The position numbers and the translations under genes were made by a program. A stretch of 60,000 nt of DNA from Nematostella vectensis (lineage: Eukaryota > Cnidaria > Anthozoa > Actiniaria > Edwardsiidae): contig NC_064036.1 in assembly GCF_932526225.1 (NCBI RefSeq), positions 15,805,181 to 15,865,180 of the forward strand, in the 5' to 3' direction. Of this stretch, positions 20,720-31,287 are shown piece after piece; position 1 is the first letter of the stretch; each line of letters opens with the position of its first letter. The notes beneath the pieces are model-generated. The model saw only the letters and a program-made list of their open reading frames with translations. It was not told the DNA's origin and searched no databases.

Positions 20720-21300
20720 TCAATTTGTTTGAACCGTATGCAAATTTAGAAAGTGAGTCGGCAGTTTATATTTTCTTGTCTTTTCAAAACAACGAAATGC
20801 CAATGGCGACCACAACTTTACTATGACGGCTTTGCGCTTGCTAATGAACTCGCGCATCAATGAGACCCATAAAAAAGATCTCCTTATATTCTGAGCTTTA
20901 ATTTGTTATTGCGATCACCGCGATAGGTAATGTTTTCAAATTGATTATGAGCCGTATGCAAACTAAGAAAGCGAGTCAACTAATTTACTTGTCTTTGCAA
21001 AACATCAACTTGTTGCTTTAATGTCACATAGACTAAGCTGAAATATAGCTCAAAATTAAAATAAGCAAAACAAGCATTTCTCGAAAGAGGGAATGTCGGG
21101 GTTTTCTTGCACTGATAAACGTTTTTCGAATCCCTGAAAGAAGATCTTGTCTTTGTGAAGCCGATATTGTCTTCGGACAAACGATCTTGAAAATCGGAGA
21201 TCGTTTCTCGTAGAAACCTGATATTGTTCTGAATATCGTAAAAGCGTTCTGCATAATTCGTCGAAATATATTTTTCGTTCATAAATCTTTCCCTAGTGTA
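20720..21300 (+). repeat. diverged direct repeat in a non-coding insert
   Basis: GAACCGTATGCAAATTTAGA (20733) and GAGCCGTATGCAAACTAAGA (20950) begin two similar blocks of about 65 bp with an offset of 217 bp. Each continues with AAAG-T/C-GAGTC and TTACTTGTCTTT-like sequence. The segment follows the abrupt end of gypsy homology at 20719 and precedes another broken gene, so it may be an inserted element. No coding content. Confidence 0.55.
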
Positions 21301-21469
21301 CGATCAGCTCACCTGTGTCCCGGCGCACTAGTGGCAGACTATGCTTACAGTTTTGATGCAAGCACAGAACATCAAGACAAAGATTGCTGGCCCGGAGAGG
21401 AAAACCATAATTTCGCTTGACTAGGGGCTGTACCAGCCGGCAAAGAAGCTGCAGATGGCCCGTCAAGAT

Positions 21470-22440
21470 CTGGGGCATATAATACTCCGTCCTAGTACGC
21501 TCCATATAGTAATGGCCCAACTTCGGACAATCGGCGCATTCATCGAAAATAGAGGGGTTAGACATGTGTTGGGTGGAGTCAGAGCTCTACGGGCCCGCAA
21601 CTGTAAAACAGATTCTCGGTGGGAACCACGTTTTAGGAGGGGAAAGCGCTCATGTGGTCACATTACAAGCTCTATTAAGACTTTATCAGGAAGTTTTTTT
21701 CGTTGAACAGCGCGCCCTATTCCCAGCTTTTGAGAAGGCAGCAAAGTATCTAAGTGATGCTTGCAAAGAAGGCGACAAGGTGCAGATAGGTGAAAGACAC
21801 AAACAACTTGTACAAGTCATATCTTCAACCGAGCTCGTTGCAAAGCTGAAAGACTTCGATGGTGCGCATTAAGACAGGCCACATGCTCAAGTTTGCTCGT
21901 CGTTACATGACGATGGTGATGGAGATAATGTCCTTCGTCCGAGAAGTACGCACTGGAGAATGGGACCTCCACTTAGAGGCTCTTTAGTTGTTTGTCAAGT
22001 AGTGGTTCGCGCACGATACGCAAAACTAGGTGCGCATGATACCAGTTTACCTAGCCAAGATGAAGGCCATAAAGGACAATAACCCCTAGATCTATCAGGA
22101 GTTTCAGACTGGGTGGTCAACAAGAATTCAAGCGTGTCCTTTTGTGCAGTTGGTGCGGACAACGCCCTGGAACACGTAAACAGATCAATGAAGGTATCGG
22201 GTGGGTTGATTGGCAAAATGCTGAACCCTGCTACTCGAACAAAGTACTCCCTCATTGCACCTGAGCTGGCGAGACTGGCAGAACAAGCAAAGCAGATGGC
22301 AGGGATATCACAAAAGACACAGAACCGCCATCACAACTTTACTAATGCTGTCTGGTCGCTCAAGTAGCATTCAACGTTACGGCAACCCATGCACAGAACC
22401 AGGACCAGACCTGTTCAACCTCGTTACCAAAATATGAATG
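21470..22440 (+). pseudogene. unrecognised coding remnant in three frames
   Basis: Coding-like segments follow one another in changing frames: 21480-21560 (MAQLRTIGAFIENRG), 21564-21870 (CWVESELYGPATVKQILGGN, then LQALLRLYQEVFF and a helical part) and 22113-22366 (WVVNKNSSVSFCAVGADNAL, RSMKVSGGLIGKMLNP, APELARLAEQAK). The order and complexity suggest one protein of at least 300 residues with frameshifts near 21562, 21872 and 22110. I have an impression of a protein family repeated in cnidarian genomes but cannot name it or assign a function. It lies between two gypsy fragments, so it is probably repeat-derived. Confidence 0.5.
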
Positions 22441-22544
22441 ACGGAAAAAGTCACATCTGCGGAAGAAATCTGCGACCAAAGCTATATTGTTAGTCAGTTT
22501 TTCAGTGATTTTGTGAAAGATCTCATACAAACAACCAAGCTCAG

Positions 22545-23249
22545 TGTGACAGGGTCACTACTAGTTAGTATATGAACATTGATAATCATCAAATCATGGA
22601 CTTTATTTTACTGTATTTTGTAGTTTAGCTTTAAAGTTTAGTTTGTTTCACAGATAGACTCAGTGCTTAGCAATGTGATTTGTACGTGATTTGGAAACTC
22701 GTAGGCGGCGCACGAATCACATCCCAAAGTTATCTTAGGTTAGATAGTGTAATCTACTTCCTGCGCGTCGGTACGAGCAAAGGGCTTCCTGGCCGCGTTA
22801 TTTAGCTACGGAAATGCGCAGGACTATCCCACACCTTCTGCAATTTTAGGCATGTCCTTTCCTTGTTCCACCGACTATAAATAGAGGCACTTTTGTTAGT
22901 AACAATCAGTTGCGAAGTAAAAACAGTAAGAACGACAACAATATTTTGGATTGGAAAGAGCATCGATGAAAGAAGACGAAAGAACTTGCTTCTAGCAAGA
23001 TTGTAATGCCTTATTTTCGTTTGAACTACCGTTTGTAGTACCCGTTTATATTACCGTTAAGATACAGTTCCTAGTACTATCCTGTACTATATTTTAGACC
23101 ATCCTACAACAATTATTCATTTGGCTACATGTTTGTAAAATTGTAAATTCGTTCATTTTAATTTGGCTTTTGCTATAATAAATGTGTTTTCAATTACATT
23201 GAGCAATATTAGTTCGTGTCCTGCGTGCAAGACCTTGCCGTCGTTTACA
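22545..23249 (+). promoter_or_regulatory. 5' LTR of gypsy element 2
   Basis: The segment starts TGTGACAGGG and ends GTTTACA immediately before a primer-binding-type sequence. It holds a TATA box (CTATAAATAGAGG, near 22875) and AATAAA (about 23179), the order expected of U3-R-U5. The start is inferred from the TG..CA rule and is the less certain end. No matching 3' LTR lies in the window. Confidence 0.65.
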
Positions 23250-23252
23250 TTT

Positions 23253-23270
23253 TGGTGTCAGAAGTGGGAT
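23253..23270 (+). other. primer-binding site of gypsy element 2
   Basis: TGGTGTCAGAAGTGGGAT lies four bases after the LTR end, in the standard position for pairing with a tRNA 3' end. I did not assign the tRNA. Confidence 0.6.
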
Positions 23271-23340
23271 TGCTCAGATTGAAATAGCATTTACAGTACA
23301 ATTTTTTTTTAATCTTTTAATCTAAACGGGAACGATTATA

Positions 23341-24414
23341 ATGGCTAATGTGGAAGAATTGGCTGCGACCGTCGCTGCGCTGCAGGCTCGCATTGATGAG
23401 CTGACCGCACGGAATGCCCCAACCCCGGACTCATCAGCGTCCACTTCCTCATTCGCCCCAATCCTGGGAGGTCCTGTCCGTGTCCTGAAGGTCGACTTCC
23501 CCCGTGAGAGGAAAGTCTGAAAATATGACGGAACGAAGGATGACAAGGTGTTGGAGGACTGGGCAGAGGATGCACAGAGGGCGGCTGACGCCATGAAGTT
23601 GGAAGGTCAGGACGCAGCAGACTTCTTGTTCGGCAGCCTGGACGGAGCGGCCAGGGACGAGGTGCGCCTCAGGTCAAGGGAGGAGTGGGAGACGCCGGAG
23701 CAGCTCTTCGCCGTCCTTAGGGAGACCTTTGGAGAGAAACTCACTGCAACACAGCTCCTCCAGCGGTTCTATGGCCGGCGACAGAGAGAGAGGGAGTCAA
23801 TTCAAGACTTCTCCCACTCCCTGATGGTACTGATGGACAAGATCTAGAAGTGCCATCCCGGGAACATCGCCAACCCCGACAAGGACCGGACCCTGAGGGA
23901 CACGTTCATGGAAAATCTACGGGACCAGCAACTCCAGCGGGATCTAAAGAGAATGATCTGGGAATCCCCAGATCATCGGTTCCAGGTGGTTAGGGAGGAG
24001 GCATTACGCTCAGCCGAGGAGGACAGACCCCCACCACGCACAGCTTACAGCCGCGAGGTGGAGGCGGAGTCCGCTGAGTGTCAGCAGGTCACCGCGCCCC
24101 AGTCCAAGCTCATCCAGGAACTGTTAGCCAGTCAGAAGGTGCTAACTGAGGGACTGCAGAAGCAGCAGCAGGTGCTTGCCGACACGCAGGCTTCCCTGGC
24201 CACCCTCGCCAACCGGGTACAGGGACGGGAGGCCAGGTGGTCAGCCCTAACCTGCTACACCTGTGGGCGTGTTGGCCACATCAGCCGTTTCTGCACGAGC
24301 CAACAAGACCAGGCTACCCCCAGGAACCAGACGACTGGACGCAATAGTGGAAGGAAGAGGCAAGAGAGGAAGAAGGAAGAAGAGTCGTCAAACTCCAACG
24401 CCCTACAGCAGTGA
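23341..24414 (+). pseudogene. gypsy gag with two in-frame stops (element 2)
   Basis: One frame of 358 codons runs from ATG 23341 (MANVEELAATVAALQARIDE, an N-terminal coiled-coil-like start) to TGA 24412. It is interrupted by TGA at 23518 and TAG at 23845, both point changes. The capsid region includes GTKDDKVLEDWAEDAQRAAD, LRETFGEKLTATQLLQRFY and ESIQDFSHSLMVLMDKI. A glutamine-rich helical part follows, then the nucleocapsid zinc knuckle CYTCGRVGHISRFC (24253-24294, C-X2-C-X4-H-X4-C) and a basic tail. GC content is clearly higher than that of the surroundings. With only two nonsense changes and no frameshift, decay is recent compared with element 1. Confidence 0.88.
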
Positions 24415-25140
24415 GCCATGCTGCAGGGGCCAACCATGGTGGCTCTATCTCTACGCAGGAACCGGAGGAAGGAGTGAAGCTTGTCGGGACAACTCCCACA
24501 GCAGTGGCAAGGATTGGTGGAGTACCAGTGCGTGGTCTAGTGGACACTGGCTCCATGGTCACCCTCGTCAGAGAGACCTTTTTTCCGGGACCAGCTACGG
24601 TCTGCGCTAGGGGATGTCCAGAAGAACTGCACAGTGGAGCCGAAGGGAGCAAATGGGCTGGACATTCCCTACGTAGGTTATGTATGCACCACGGTAGAGA
24701 TGGGCGGGGTATCTATTCCCAACTGTCGGATCTTTATAAAAAGGGATACCCCAGGATTTTCGGGGCAAACCTACTGTCTCAGGTACCAGAGTTTAAGAAA
24801 TTAATGACAGAAGATAAGAAAAGGACTGGTTTTGCTAAAGTGGCGGGGTCCTGTAACGTGTGGGTCCCCCCCTTTAGTGAAGCTGATGTACTAGTGACTG
24901 GCCCTCAGTGGGGCTGTAGTGCTGTTGTGGAGCCTTTATCGGTTCCAATTTGTGGAAACTTGTCTGTGGCGAGCACTCTTGTAAATACGTCCAGGGTGTG
25001 CTTTGTGGTCAAGGTAGCTAACTAGACCGCAAAAGATATCTGGCTCAAATCCAGAACACGTCTTGGAATTGTGCGGGAATGTGATGTGTTGCAACAGGGG
25101 GAGCCTTTGTTGTTCTTTCAGGAAAGTAACTCAGTGACGG
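24415..25140 (+). pseudogene. gypsy protease start, truncated Pol (element 2)
   Basis: The reading continues in the -1 frame relative to gag (open from about 24411 to TAG 25023), as expected for Gag-Pol. A retropepsin-like core reads GGVPVRGLVDTGSMVTLV, with the catalytic DTGS at 24543-24554. The rest of the protease and a connector with the block VNTSRVCFVVKVAN follow. A further block after the stop (DIWLKSRTRLGIVRECDVL, about 25037-25096) resembles the same connector. There is no reverse transcriptase, RNase H or integrase: the element stops at about 25140 against AT-rich repeat. Confidence 0.8.
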
Positions 25141-25239
25141 TCTCTTGTGGCCTTAGTGCATATATATTACATAATATATAATACAATACAATACTATACA
25201 ATATATATATATATATATAAATACAATACTATACATATA
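25141..25239. repeat. AT-rich simple repeat
   Basis: Irregular TA and ATACAATACT repeats form the left flank of the TIR element. Its right flank at 28584-28600 is also a TA run. Confidence 0.8.
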
Positions 25240-25610
25240 CAGTTGAAGCTTTCGTAAGCGACCACCTTGGGAACTGAAAATTGTGGTCGTTAACGGACTG
25301 GTCTCTTACGAGAGCTTGCTCTCATAAGCGACCACTGGGCGCCAAAAACTTGAACAATAGGTGTCGGTCGCTTACGGGAGCTTAATTAAAATGGAATCTA
25401 AAAGTTATCGTGATAATAACAAAGCTGTAATATTTTGGTTTATTGCTTGATTTTAAAACTAGGTATTTGACTTATCATGAGAGTGAGTTGTTTTATTTAA
25501 TAGCAATTAATTCTACGCAAAGTAGCTCGTTATGCTCGTTTATATCGACGACTTAAGCTTTTCTTCATGAGAATATCTTCTGTGTCTAAGACTATCGCAT
25601 GGCGTATTTT

Positions 25611-25742
25611 GTTATAAAAGCTATAAAAACCATTCACTTGTGTTGACGAATTCCTTGCTAGCAGAAAGAACACGGTTTACAACAAAAAGCGAACACAACC
25701 ACTAGGCGACAAACATAAAGCGACCAAAAAAACACTGCCAAG
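25611..25742 (+). promoter_or_regulatory. possible promoter and first exon inside the TIR element
   Basis: Two TATA-like words (GTTATAAAAG at 25611 and CTATAAAAAC at 25621) precede a purine-rich stretch that ends at a strong donor, CAAG/GTGAGTTT, at 25742/25743. This is the layout of a TATA promoter with a short untranslated first exon. Further in, an acceptor at 26704-26705 precedes a 20-codon frame (VKPTKDYLRVVIDAKGWKA, stop at 26763) that could be a terminal exon remnant. Confidence 0.3.
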
Positions 25743-26809
25743 GTGAGTTTTTGACGATGATTTGTATTGGAAATATGACATTTTTTTTCATTTATTATTG
25801 TGCTTTTATAATGCATGTTTGTTCGCTATTTTCCCAAAACCAATGGCTCAAACTAAAACACCGTACCAGCTTTAGTATGACGTCAAGACGACATATCAAT
25901 GTCAGCTATCCTTGTTTTGATTGGCTAAAATACCATCTACTTGAATTCCGGTTGGCTTATAATTTTGGCACTTGAATGGCTTTTATTCAACTGACAATCG
26001 CCATGAAAATGTTAAAACTTAACTTCGTAAATACTTATACAAGTTCTATAAATTCAGGCGTATATTCCTCACGGTAAGTAAGAATTTTAACGACAGAAAT
26101 ACGTAGTAGTCTGTATCAATGACACTTAGCATGTCCGATTTATACATATGTTTTTAGAGTACAGATGTTTACAAGTTTTCATTTTTCCCCAACACTATTC
26201 CAGATTGGAATTGCCTTCCGGCACACACCGCTAGTGCCAGTTCATTACTATCATTTAAGACCTAAGTTTCGAAATAGAGCTGTATAAATTATTATAATAT
26301 ACTGTTTTAGTCTTATTTATGTACATTTATTTATCTTGGTATAATGCAACTCAGCTTACAGTAACCGAGCATTAAAACTGAGAATTCGTGGTCTAACAGA
26401 CAATTTGAGCATAACAACATCCTTTGATATTCTTCGTTCTCTCTTTACTTTATTGACAGCGTTGAGAAGTTTAATCAAGGCTGACAAATATCATACTGTC
26501 ATATATTGCTAAAGAAGGCCTTTCTTGTCTTTATATCCTGTGTATTTAGTCTTTTTGAAGATACAGCAACTTTTTCAACATTATCATAAATACTTTACAG
26601 TTACAAGAGAAGTTTTTCACCGAAAATAAATTCCAAAAATGCAACGTATATTTTTTTTGCTCAAGCTTATATTGTCTGCATCTTGCATACTATCTTTTAT
26701 TTAGGTAAAACCAACCAAGGACTACCTGAGGGTCGTGATTGATGCTAAAGGCTGGAAGGCATAAGAATAGGCAAATGTAGCCGGGATTTTTTTTTTACTT
26801 TGATACAGC

Positions 26810-28060
26810 AGTATAAGTGTAATAGGGTTTTTAGTGCAAGATGCTTTGTGTCAATGATACTGTAAATCTGTAAAACATTTTTTATCAACCTGAAAATAAT
26901 GAGAAAAGGGGAAATGTTAGGAGAGTGCTCAATCAAGTTGTTGCATTACTGTTAAAGTTTTTATCAAAAATACAGTCCCAGTTTATTTTTTCTCTCTCTC
27001 TATTGACTATTTTTATATGCAATTGATAATTAAACATAAAAAAATTAAAGTAGGTTAGGTTTGAAACTAGACACTAATCAGTAATATCAAGATTTTTTCT
27101 TTTAATTTGCTTCCCAAGTCAATTTGTTCTCCCCCATTTGATTGCATTTAATTTTGTTGTAGCATTAGCATGTGTGGATCCAGCTGCAGGGTTTCTATAA
27201 AAAAACAGCAGGCCACCATGCTAAAGGGTGGGTTCACCAATATGTAATGCATGACTGAGGTATATTTGTGAATTTTAATTTCCTTGGTGATGGAGTATCA
27301 CTAGTAAGTGGCACCTGAAGTGTATCTAACTATATCATTCTATCTTTGGAATGCTGTTTCATCCATTATTTGTTTCTTTGCAAGGGCAAAGCCGGTCAGA
27401 ATGTAGCTTTAATACAAGTTTACATTAATGGAACTTCTATAAAAGGGTTTTTATTAGGGCAAGGTACTTAGTTAATAAATTATATAAGATATATATAAGA
27501 TAATAACAAACTTGTGCTTTTTTAATAATAAATCTGTAAAGAAAACAGTTTTATATCAAACCAAAGGTAATAGGGAAAGGAAAAAATGTTTGGAAAGTTG
27601 GAAAGTGCTCAGTCAAGCTATTATTGCATTTTTGTCAAATATTTTTTTAAAGTAGATTCACATTTTTTCAAATAGAGTCACATTTCTCCCTTTCAACTCC
27701 CCATTGACTTTCTGTTTGTTTGTTTATTTATTGCTCTCTACCCCAAAAATAAGTCAATGAACATGGTCTGGTTTGAAATAAGACAAAAATGTAATTAAGA
27801 ACTTTCAGTAATTTAGTATTTTCCTCCATTGCATTCATTTTTGAGTAGCTAGTATGGGTGGATCCAGGGTTTCTAAAAACAACTGGCCAAAGGGTGGGTT
27901 CACTAATATGTTTTAATTTCAAAACATTCTTCTGAATAATCAGTTGCAGTACATGGAAACTACAGTATGGCATCTAAATCTTTGGAATGCTGTTACATCC
28001 TTGATATATTCTTCACAAGGTCAAAGATTGTTATTATGCTGTTTTGATACAAAAAATACG
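26810..28060 (+). repeat. diverged internal duplication of about 0.65 kb
   Basis: Blocks near 26820-27420 recur near 27530-28060 in the same order. GAGAGTGCTCAATCAAG matches GAAAGTGCTCAGTCAAG, GGGTGGGTTCACCAATATG matches GGGTGGGTTCACTAATATG, and ATCTTTGGAATGCTGTT occurs in both. Offsets vary from 636 to 680 bp because of indels. No coding content; it explains part of the element's length. Confidence 0.7.
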
Positions 28061-28290
28061 CTTAGTGGAACAAATAAGAATTGAACGTTAGACACTTGAA
28101 AAACATTCTCATCACCTTGAACTTTTGACAGCCTTTTTTTACACCAAGGTTTAGTACTTTCATACTGCATATTTAATATAATTGAATGAGTGATTGCTTG
28201 ATCCATTTGAAGTGGCCAATACAATTCATAATTACATGGCAGTAAAAATTGCTTTTTTTAAACTCATTTAGAAAACATTCTTTCAATTCT

Positions 28291-28326
28291 GGCTCCGCTT
28301 TTAGGCAGTGCCTAAATCTATATATT
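28291..28326. repeat. dispersed palindromic repeat, copy 2 of 3
   Basis: GGCTCCGCTTTTAGGCAGTG followed by CCTAAATCTATATATTA. It lies inside the TIR element, about 290 bp from its right end. Confidence 0.85.
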
Positions 28327-28583
28327 ATGTGATTTCAGCATGCATTGGATATGATGTTTATCAGGTGTTGACTAATGTTGTAAAGCCAAAAATCATTGTG
28401 GTCGCTTACAAGAGCTTAAAAATAAAAGAAAATTTCAGTTGGTGATTTGAAATTGTGGTCGTTAACGGAGCTGGTCGCACCGATAAGTTGGTCGCTTACA
28501 AGAGCTTAAAATTACAGAGTTTGTGTGACAATTCAATCGGCGATTCGTGATCGTCTGAGTGGTCGCTCAGAGATCTTCGACTG

Positions 28584-28772
28584 TAGTATATATATATAAT
28601 CCACCACATGACCCGCAAATAACCTTTTTTGCCTTTTTAACGACTGGGTTCGAGTCTGTTATGCTACAGCAATTCATAAAACTTATCGTGCACTTTGACA
28701 ACTACTAGTATTTGTTATTGTTATTATTAGTAAAACTGTGTTTAATGAAAAATATTTGGAATACAAAGGGCT
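28584..28772. other. flank of the TIR element, nothing seen
   Basis: A short TA run followed by non-coding AT-rich sequence up to the third palindromic repeat. Confidence 0.4.
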
Positions 28773-28809
28773 GGCTCCGCCTTTAGGCAGTGCCTAAATC
28801 TATATATTA
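28773..28809. repeat. dispersed palindromic repeat, copy 3 of 3
   Basis: GGCTCCGCCTTTAGGCAGTG followed by CCTAAATCTATATATTAG. It lies just outside the TIR element, so the repeat is independent of that element. Confidence 0.85.
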
Positions 28810-28842
28810 GTTGAGCCAAGAGCAGAATCTTTGCTCATAATG

Positions 28843-29343
28843 TTATGGCTTTGAAGAGGGAAGAACATTATAGTTATGGTTCTTGTCAGCCTCTACATTT
28901 TCTTTATGGAAAGCTTGAAGCTTTGAAGCACTGTCTGTTATCTTCCAAATAAAAAAGTAAGATTGAAGCTGGACAAAATCAGTGACCCAGACAACTTCGA
29001 AAAGAGAGGCCTTAAAGCAGTCCAGATTCAAGGCTGGATACTTCAAACCAATTCTGACCCTTGAAGACAAACAAGAATTCTTCCAGTTCATTTGTGGGGA
29101 TTATATGATCTAGTCCACTCGTTCAAAGCCAAAGTGACAGGCTCAAAGGTGATGATAATTAAGGAAGAACCAAAAACAGTTGCACGAAAAGAGGCAATAT
29201 ATTCCAATGAACTAATAGCCAAACAGATTAGGAAATCCCTTCAAGGAGAGGTAAAGAACAAAATAGTGGGTTTTGGGCTACTTAAGTACATTAAGGCTTG
29301 GGACGTGGCAAAGCCGTTGACGAAAAAGGAAATTTTACCTTAA
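28843..29343. other. two abutting open frames on opposite strands, unrecognised
   Basis: A minus-strand frame (29091 to 28843, 82 aa) contains WKNSCLSSRVRIGLKYPALN and SYFFIWKITDSASKLQA. A plus-strand frame (29092-29343, 83 aa) contains VTGSKVMIIKEEP and LIAKQIRKSLQGEVKNKIVG. Both have coding-like composition. Neither is recognised; they could be exon or repeat remnants, and at most one is likely to be real. Confidence 0.25.
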
Positions 29344-30016
29344 ACTGGGTTATCGTTTGAATTCGCATATGAAGTTTGGAGATGTCATTAAGTAGCTTGG
29401 GAACTTTCATATTAACCTACCCATATGGTAGAGATATGATCACGTGACCTATGACGTCATACGGAAGAAAGGCTAACTTGTCGTAGCTATCCGCTGATGG
29501 AAACGCTTTTCTATCAAGTGAACGATGTTTAATAAGTGAGTGTATTTATCAACGAATCTTTCCATGTCTTGACCAATAGGAAGACTTCGAACTCACCCAA
29601 AATGACAAAGACCTAAATATGAAATCCTTCAAAAAAAAAATTATCAGACGACCTAATCGCCACCTATTAACCCACCCACATCTTCACCTGTAACCCATAC
29701 TATCACCTAATTCTTGGCCATATATTCCTTCCTTTTGTTTTTGTTTCCGCTCTGCTTGTACCAGCTTGTATTCTTGTCGTATCCTTGTTGTATCCTTGTC
29801 GTGTCTCTATATCTGTGTTTTTCTCGTACATTCTTGCTTATGCACACAGCCTCCAGATCTCCAAACTAGGATTTTTCCCTAACATTTAAGTGCACCCTAG
29901 CCCGTTTAGCTCTCAAGCTATTCTAGGGTGCTCGCACCGAAGTATTGTCCCCCCTTGGTATGCAACTCTAGTTTTTTTTTTGTTTTTTTTCTCTCCTCTC
30001 CCTATCAATAAATATA
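29344..30016. other. non-coding, possible 3' end of a retroposed sequence
   Basis: No gene seen. T-rich tracts near 29700-30000 and the A-run and TTG tail just downstream suggest a non-autonomous retroelement end, but no matching 5' part was found. Confidence 0.3.
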
Positions 30017-30023
30017 TGAATAT

Positions 30024-30103
30024 AAAAAAAAAAAAAAAAAAAACCTATGTAACACTTAATTTTGTGTGCAAATAAAAGATGTTTGTTGTTGTTGTTGTTG
30101 TTC
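30024..30103 (+). repeat. poly-A run and TTG repeat tail
   Basis: About 20 A residues (30024-30043) are followed 37 bp later by (GTT)n at about 30081-30102, preceded by AATAAA-like AAATAAAAG. Such tails end retroposed sequences. Confidence 0.7.
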
Positions 30104-30827
30104 TAAATAGAAATAGTTATGATTTTTGTAGTATCCTTTTATTTTTGTACACATAATTGGAAAAATCTAGTAAAAAATGATGACATTTTTCCAATGCTAA
30201 AACGTCCCGAGGAAGGCTCTTCAGTTATCTAAAGCCTAAGCTCATTTATTGCATCATTTATGGTATCTCCATCAGCGGAGAGATTGGAAATAAAAATGGT
30301 AATATCCAACAGATCAACCGCCATCTTGGTTTCTAGTCTTGGCTTGGTAAGCCGCTGAACAAAAATATGACAGGCGTTTACCACGGAGTTGTTTACGCTG
30401 TTATATAGAAACTCTCTTTTCATTGGTTGAAAAAGCCAGGTAAACCAATCACAACTCACTATCTAGAAGGCCTGTACAGTCATTTACATGGCAGACGGCT
30501 TCGATCGAAGAAGGAAGGCGAATCGTAATATATCTCAAGTTTTTAGCATACGAAAGTTGTTTTGTGCCCTCTCAAAGATGCAACCGGTATAAAGAATGTA
30601 TACTAATCATTGTTTTATATATGTACGGGTCTCATAAAGTGATGTTTTGCTCTCAACTGCGGAAGAATGTTTCCTTTGTATCGATTTGTAGCCTTTCTTG
30701 TTGTTTAGATAGTTAGAATAAACCTGCTACACCTTGACTCTTTTTCTCTGGTCCCTTTAATTATCATGTGACTTCCTCTCTGCTTTTTCGCGCCATTTTC
30801 AGACCTGCTTCGGGGGCCATGTAGATA
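30104..30827. other. no gene recognised
   Basis: A minus-strand frame (30459-30229, 76 aa) has no motif. The last 100 bp, pyrimidine-rich with CGCGCC, precede the ATG at 30828 and might include a promoter, but no clear signal is visible. Confidence 0.3.
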
Positions 30828-31014
30828 ATGGCTAACACAATGAATTGTGGCTTCGCGAGAGTCTATTTGCACTCAACTTTAACAATTGCAAATGAAATAG
30901 TGGTGAAAACAAAAGCTGAGACTGCAAGGCAGTATAAAACAAGAATATTACAGGAGCGATACAGGCTTTTCTGTGATAAATTCAACTCCTTTGATGGACT
31001 TAGAATAGACAAGA
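30828..31014 (+). CDS. possible first exon of the SAP-like gene family copy
   Basis: ATG at 30828 opens a frame (MANTMNCGFARVYLHSTLTI, then KAETARQYKTRILQERYRLF) that stays open to 31034. A donor at 31015 (AAGA/GTAACT) leaves phase 1, which matches the acceptor at 31286-31287, where the next segment continues in frame with NFYSCCHCLDKVFTRW. The exon is inferred from phase and order only; no domain is recognised. The second family copy at 36.8 kb does not include this part. Confidence 0.4.
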
Positions 31015-31287
31015 GTAACTGCAAACACCACTGAATATTTCTTTACACTTTCTTACTTTTTCATTTTATTAAAGTAAGCACAGCCTAGGGAAATGGTGAT
31101 TTTAAAAACAGTATTCACTACATCAGTATTATTGATGAACATTGCAAATAACTCAGGGTGAAGAAATGCAAATCTTTGGAAATGAATAGGAGACTTTTAT
31201 TGAGAGAATTGTGTTCAAACTCAACTTTAAGTAAAATATCAGTAGGCAGAAAGTAATAAATAAGTATAATTTAATACTGGCTTTCAG

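Larger units (their letters stand above)
25240..28583. mobile_element. 3.34-kb TIR DNA transposon, probably non-autonomous
   Basis: The left end CAGTTGAAGCTTTCGTAAGC continues GACCAC; the reverse complement of the right end is CAGTCGAAGATCTCTGAGCG, then ACCAC. Both ends are flanked by TA, consistent with a TA target duplication although the flanks are TA repeats. Subterminal words recur at both ends, some in direct orientation: ATTGTGGTCGTTAACGGA at about 25281 and 28453, and GGTCGCTTAC-G/A-GGAGCTTAA-like words at 25369, 28400 and 28492. I find no transposase motif inside. Such subterminal arrays usually bind transposase. Superfamily not assigned. Confidence 0.7.

Noticed and set aside
24263-24652. 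Open frames of about 110 codons overlapping gypsy gag on both strands
   Set aside because: They are shadows of the GC-rich gag and protease sequence, which has clear motifs in other frames.
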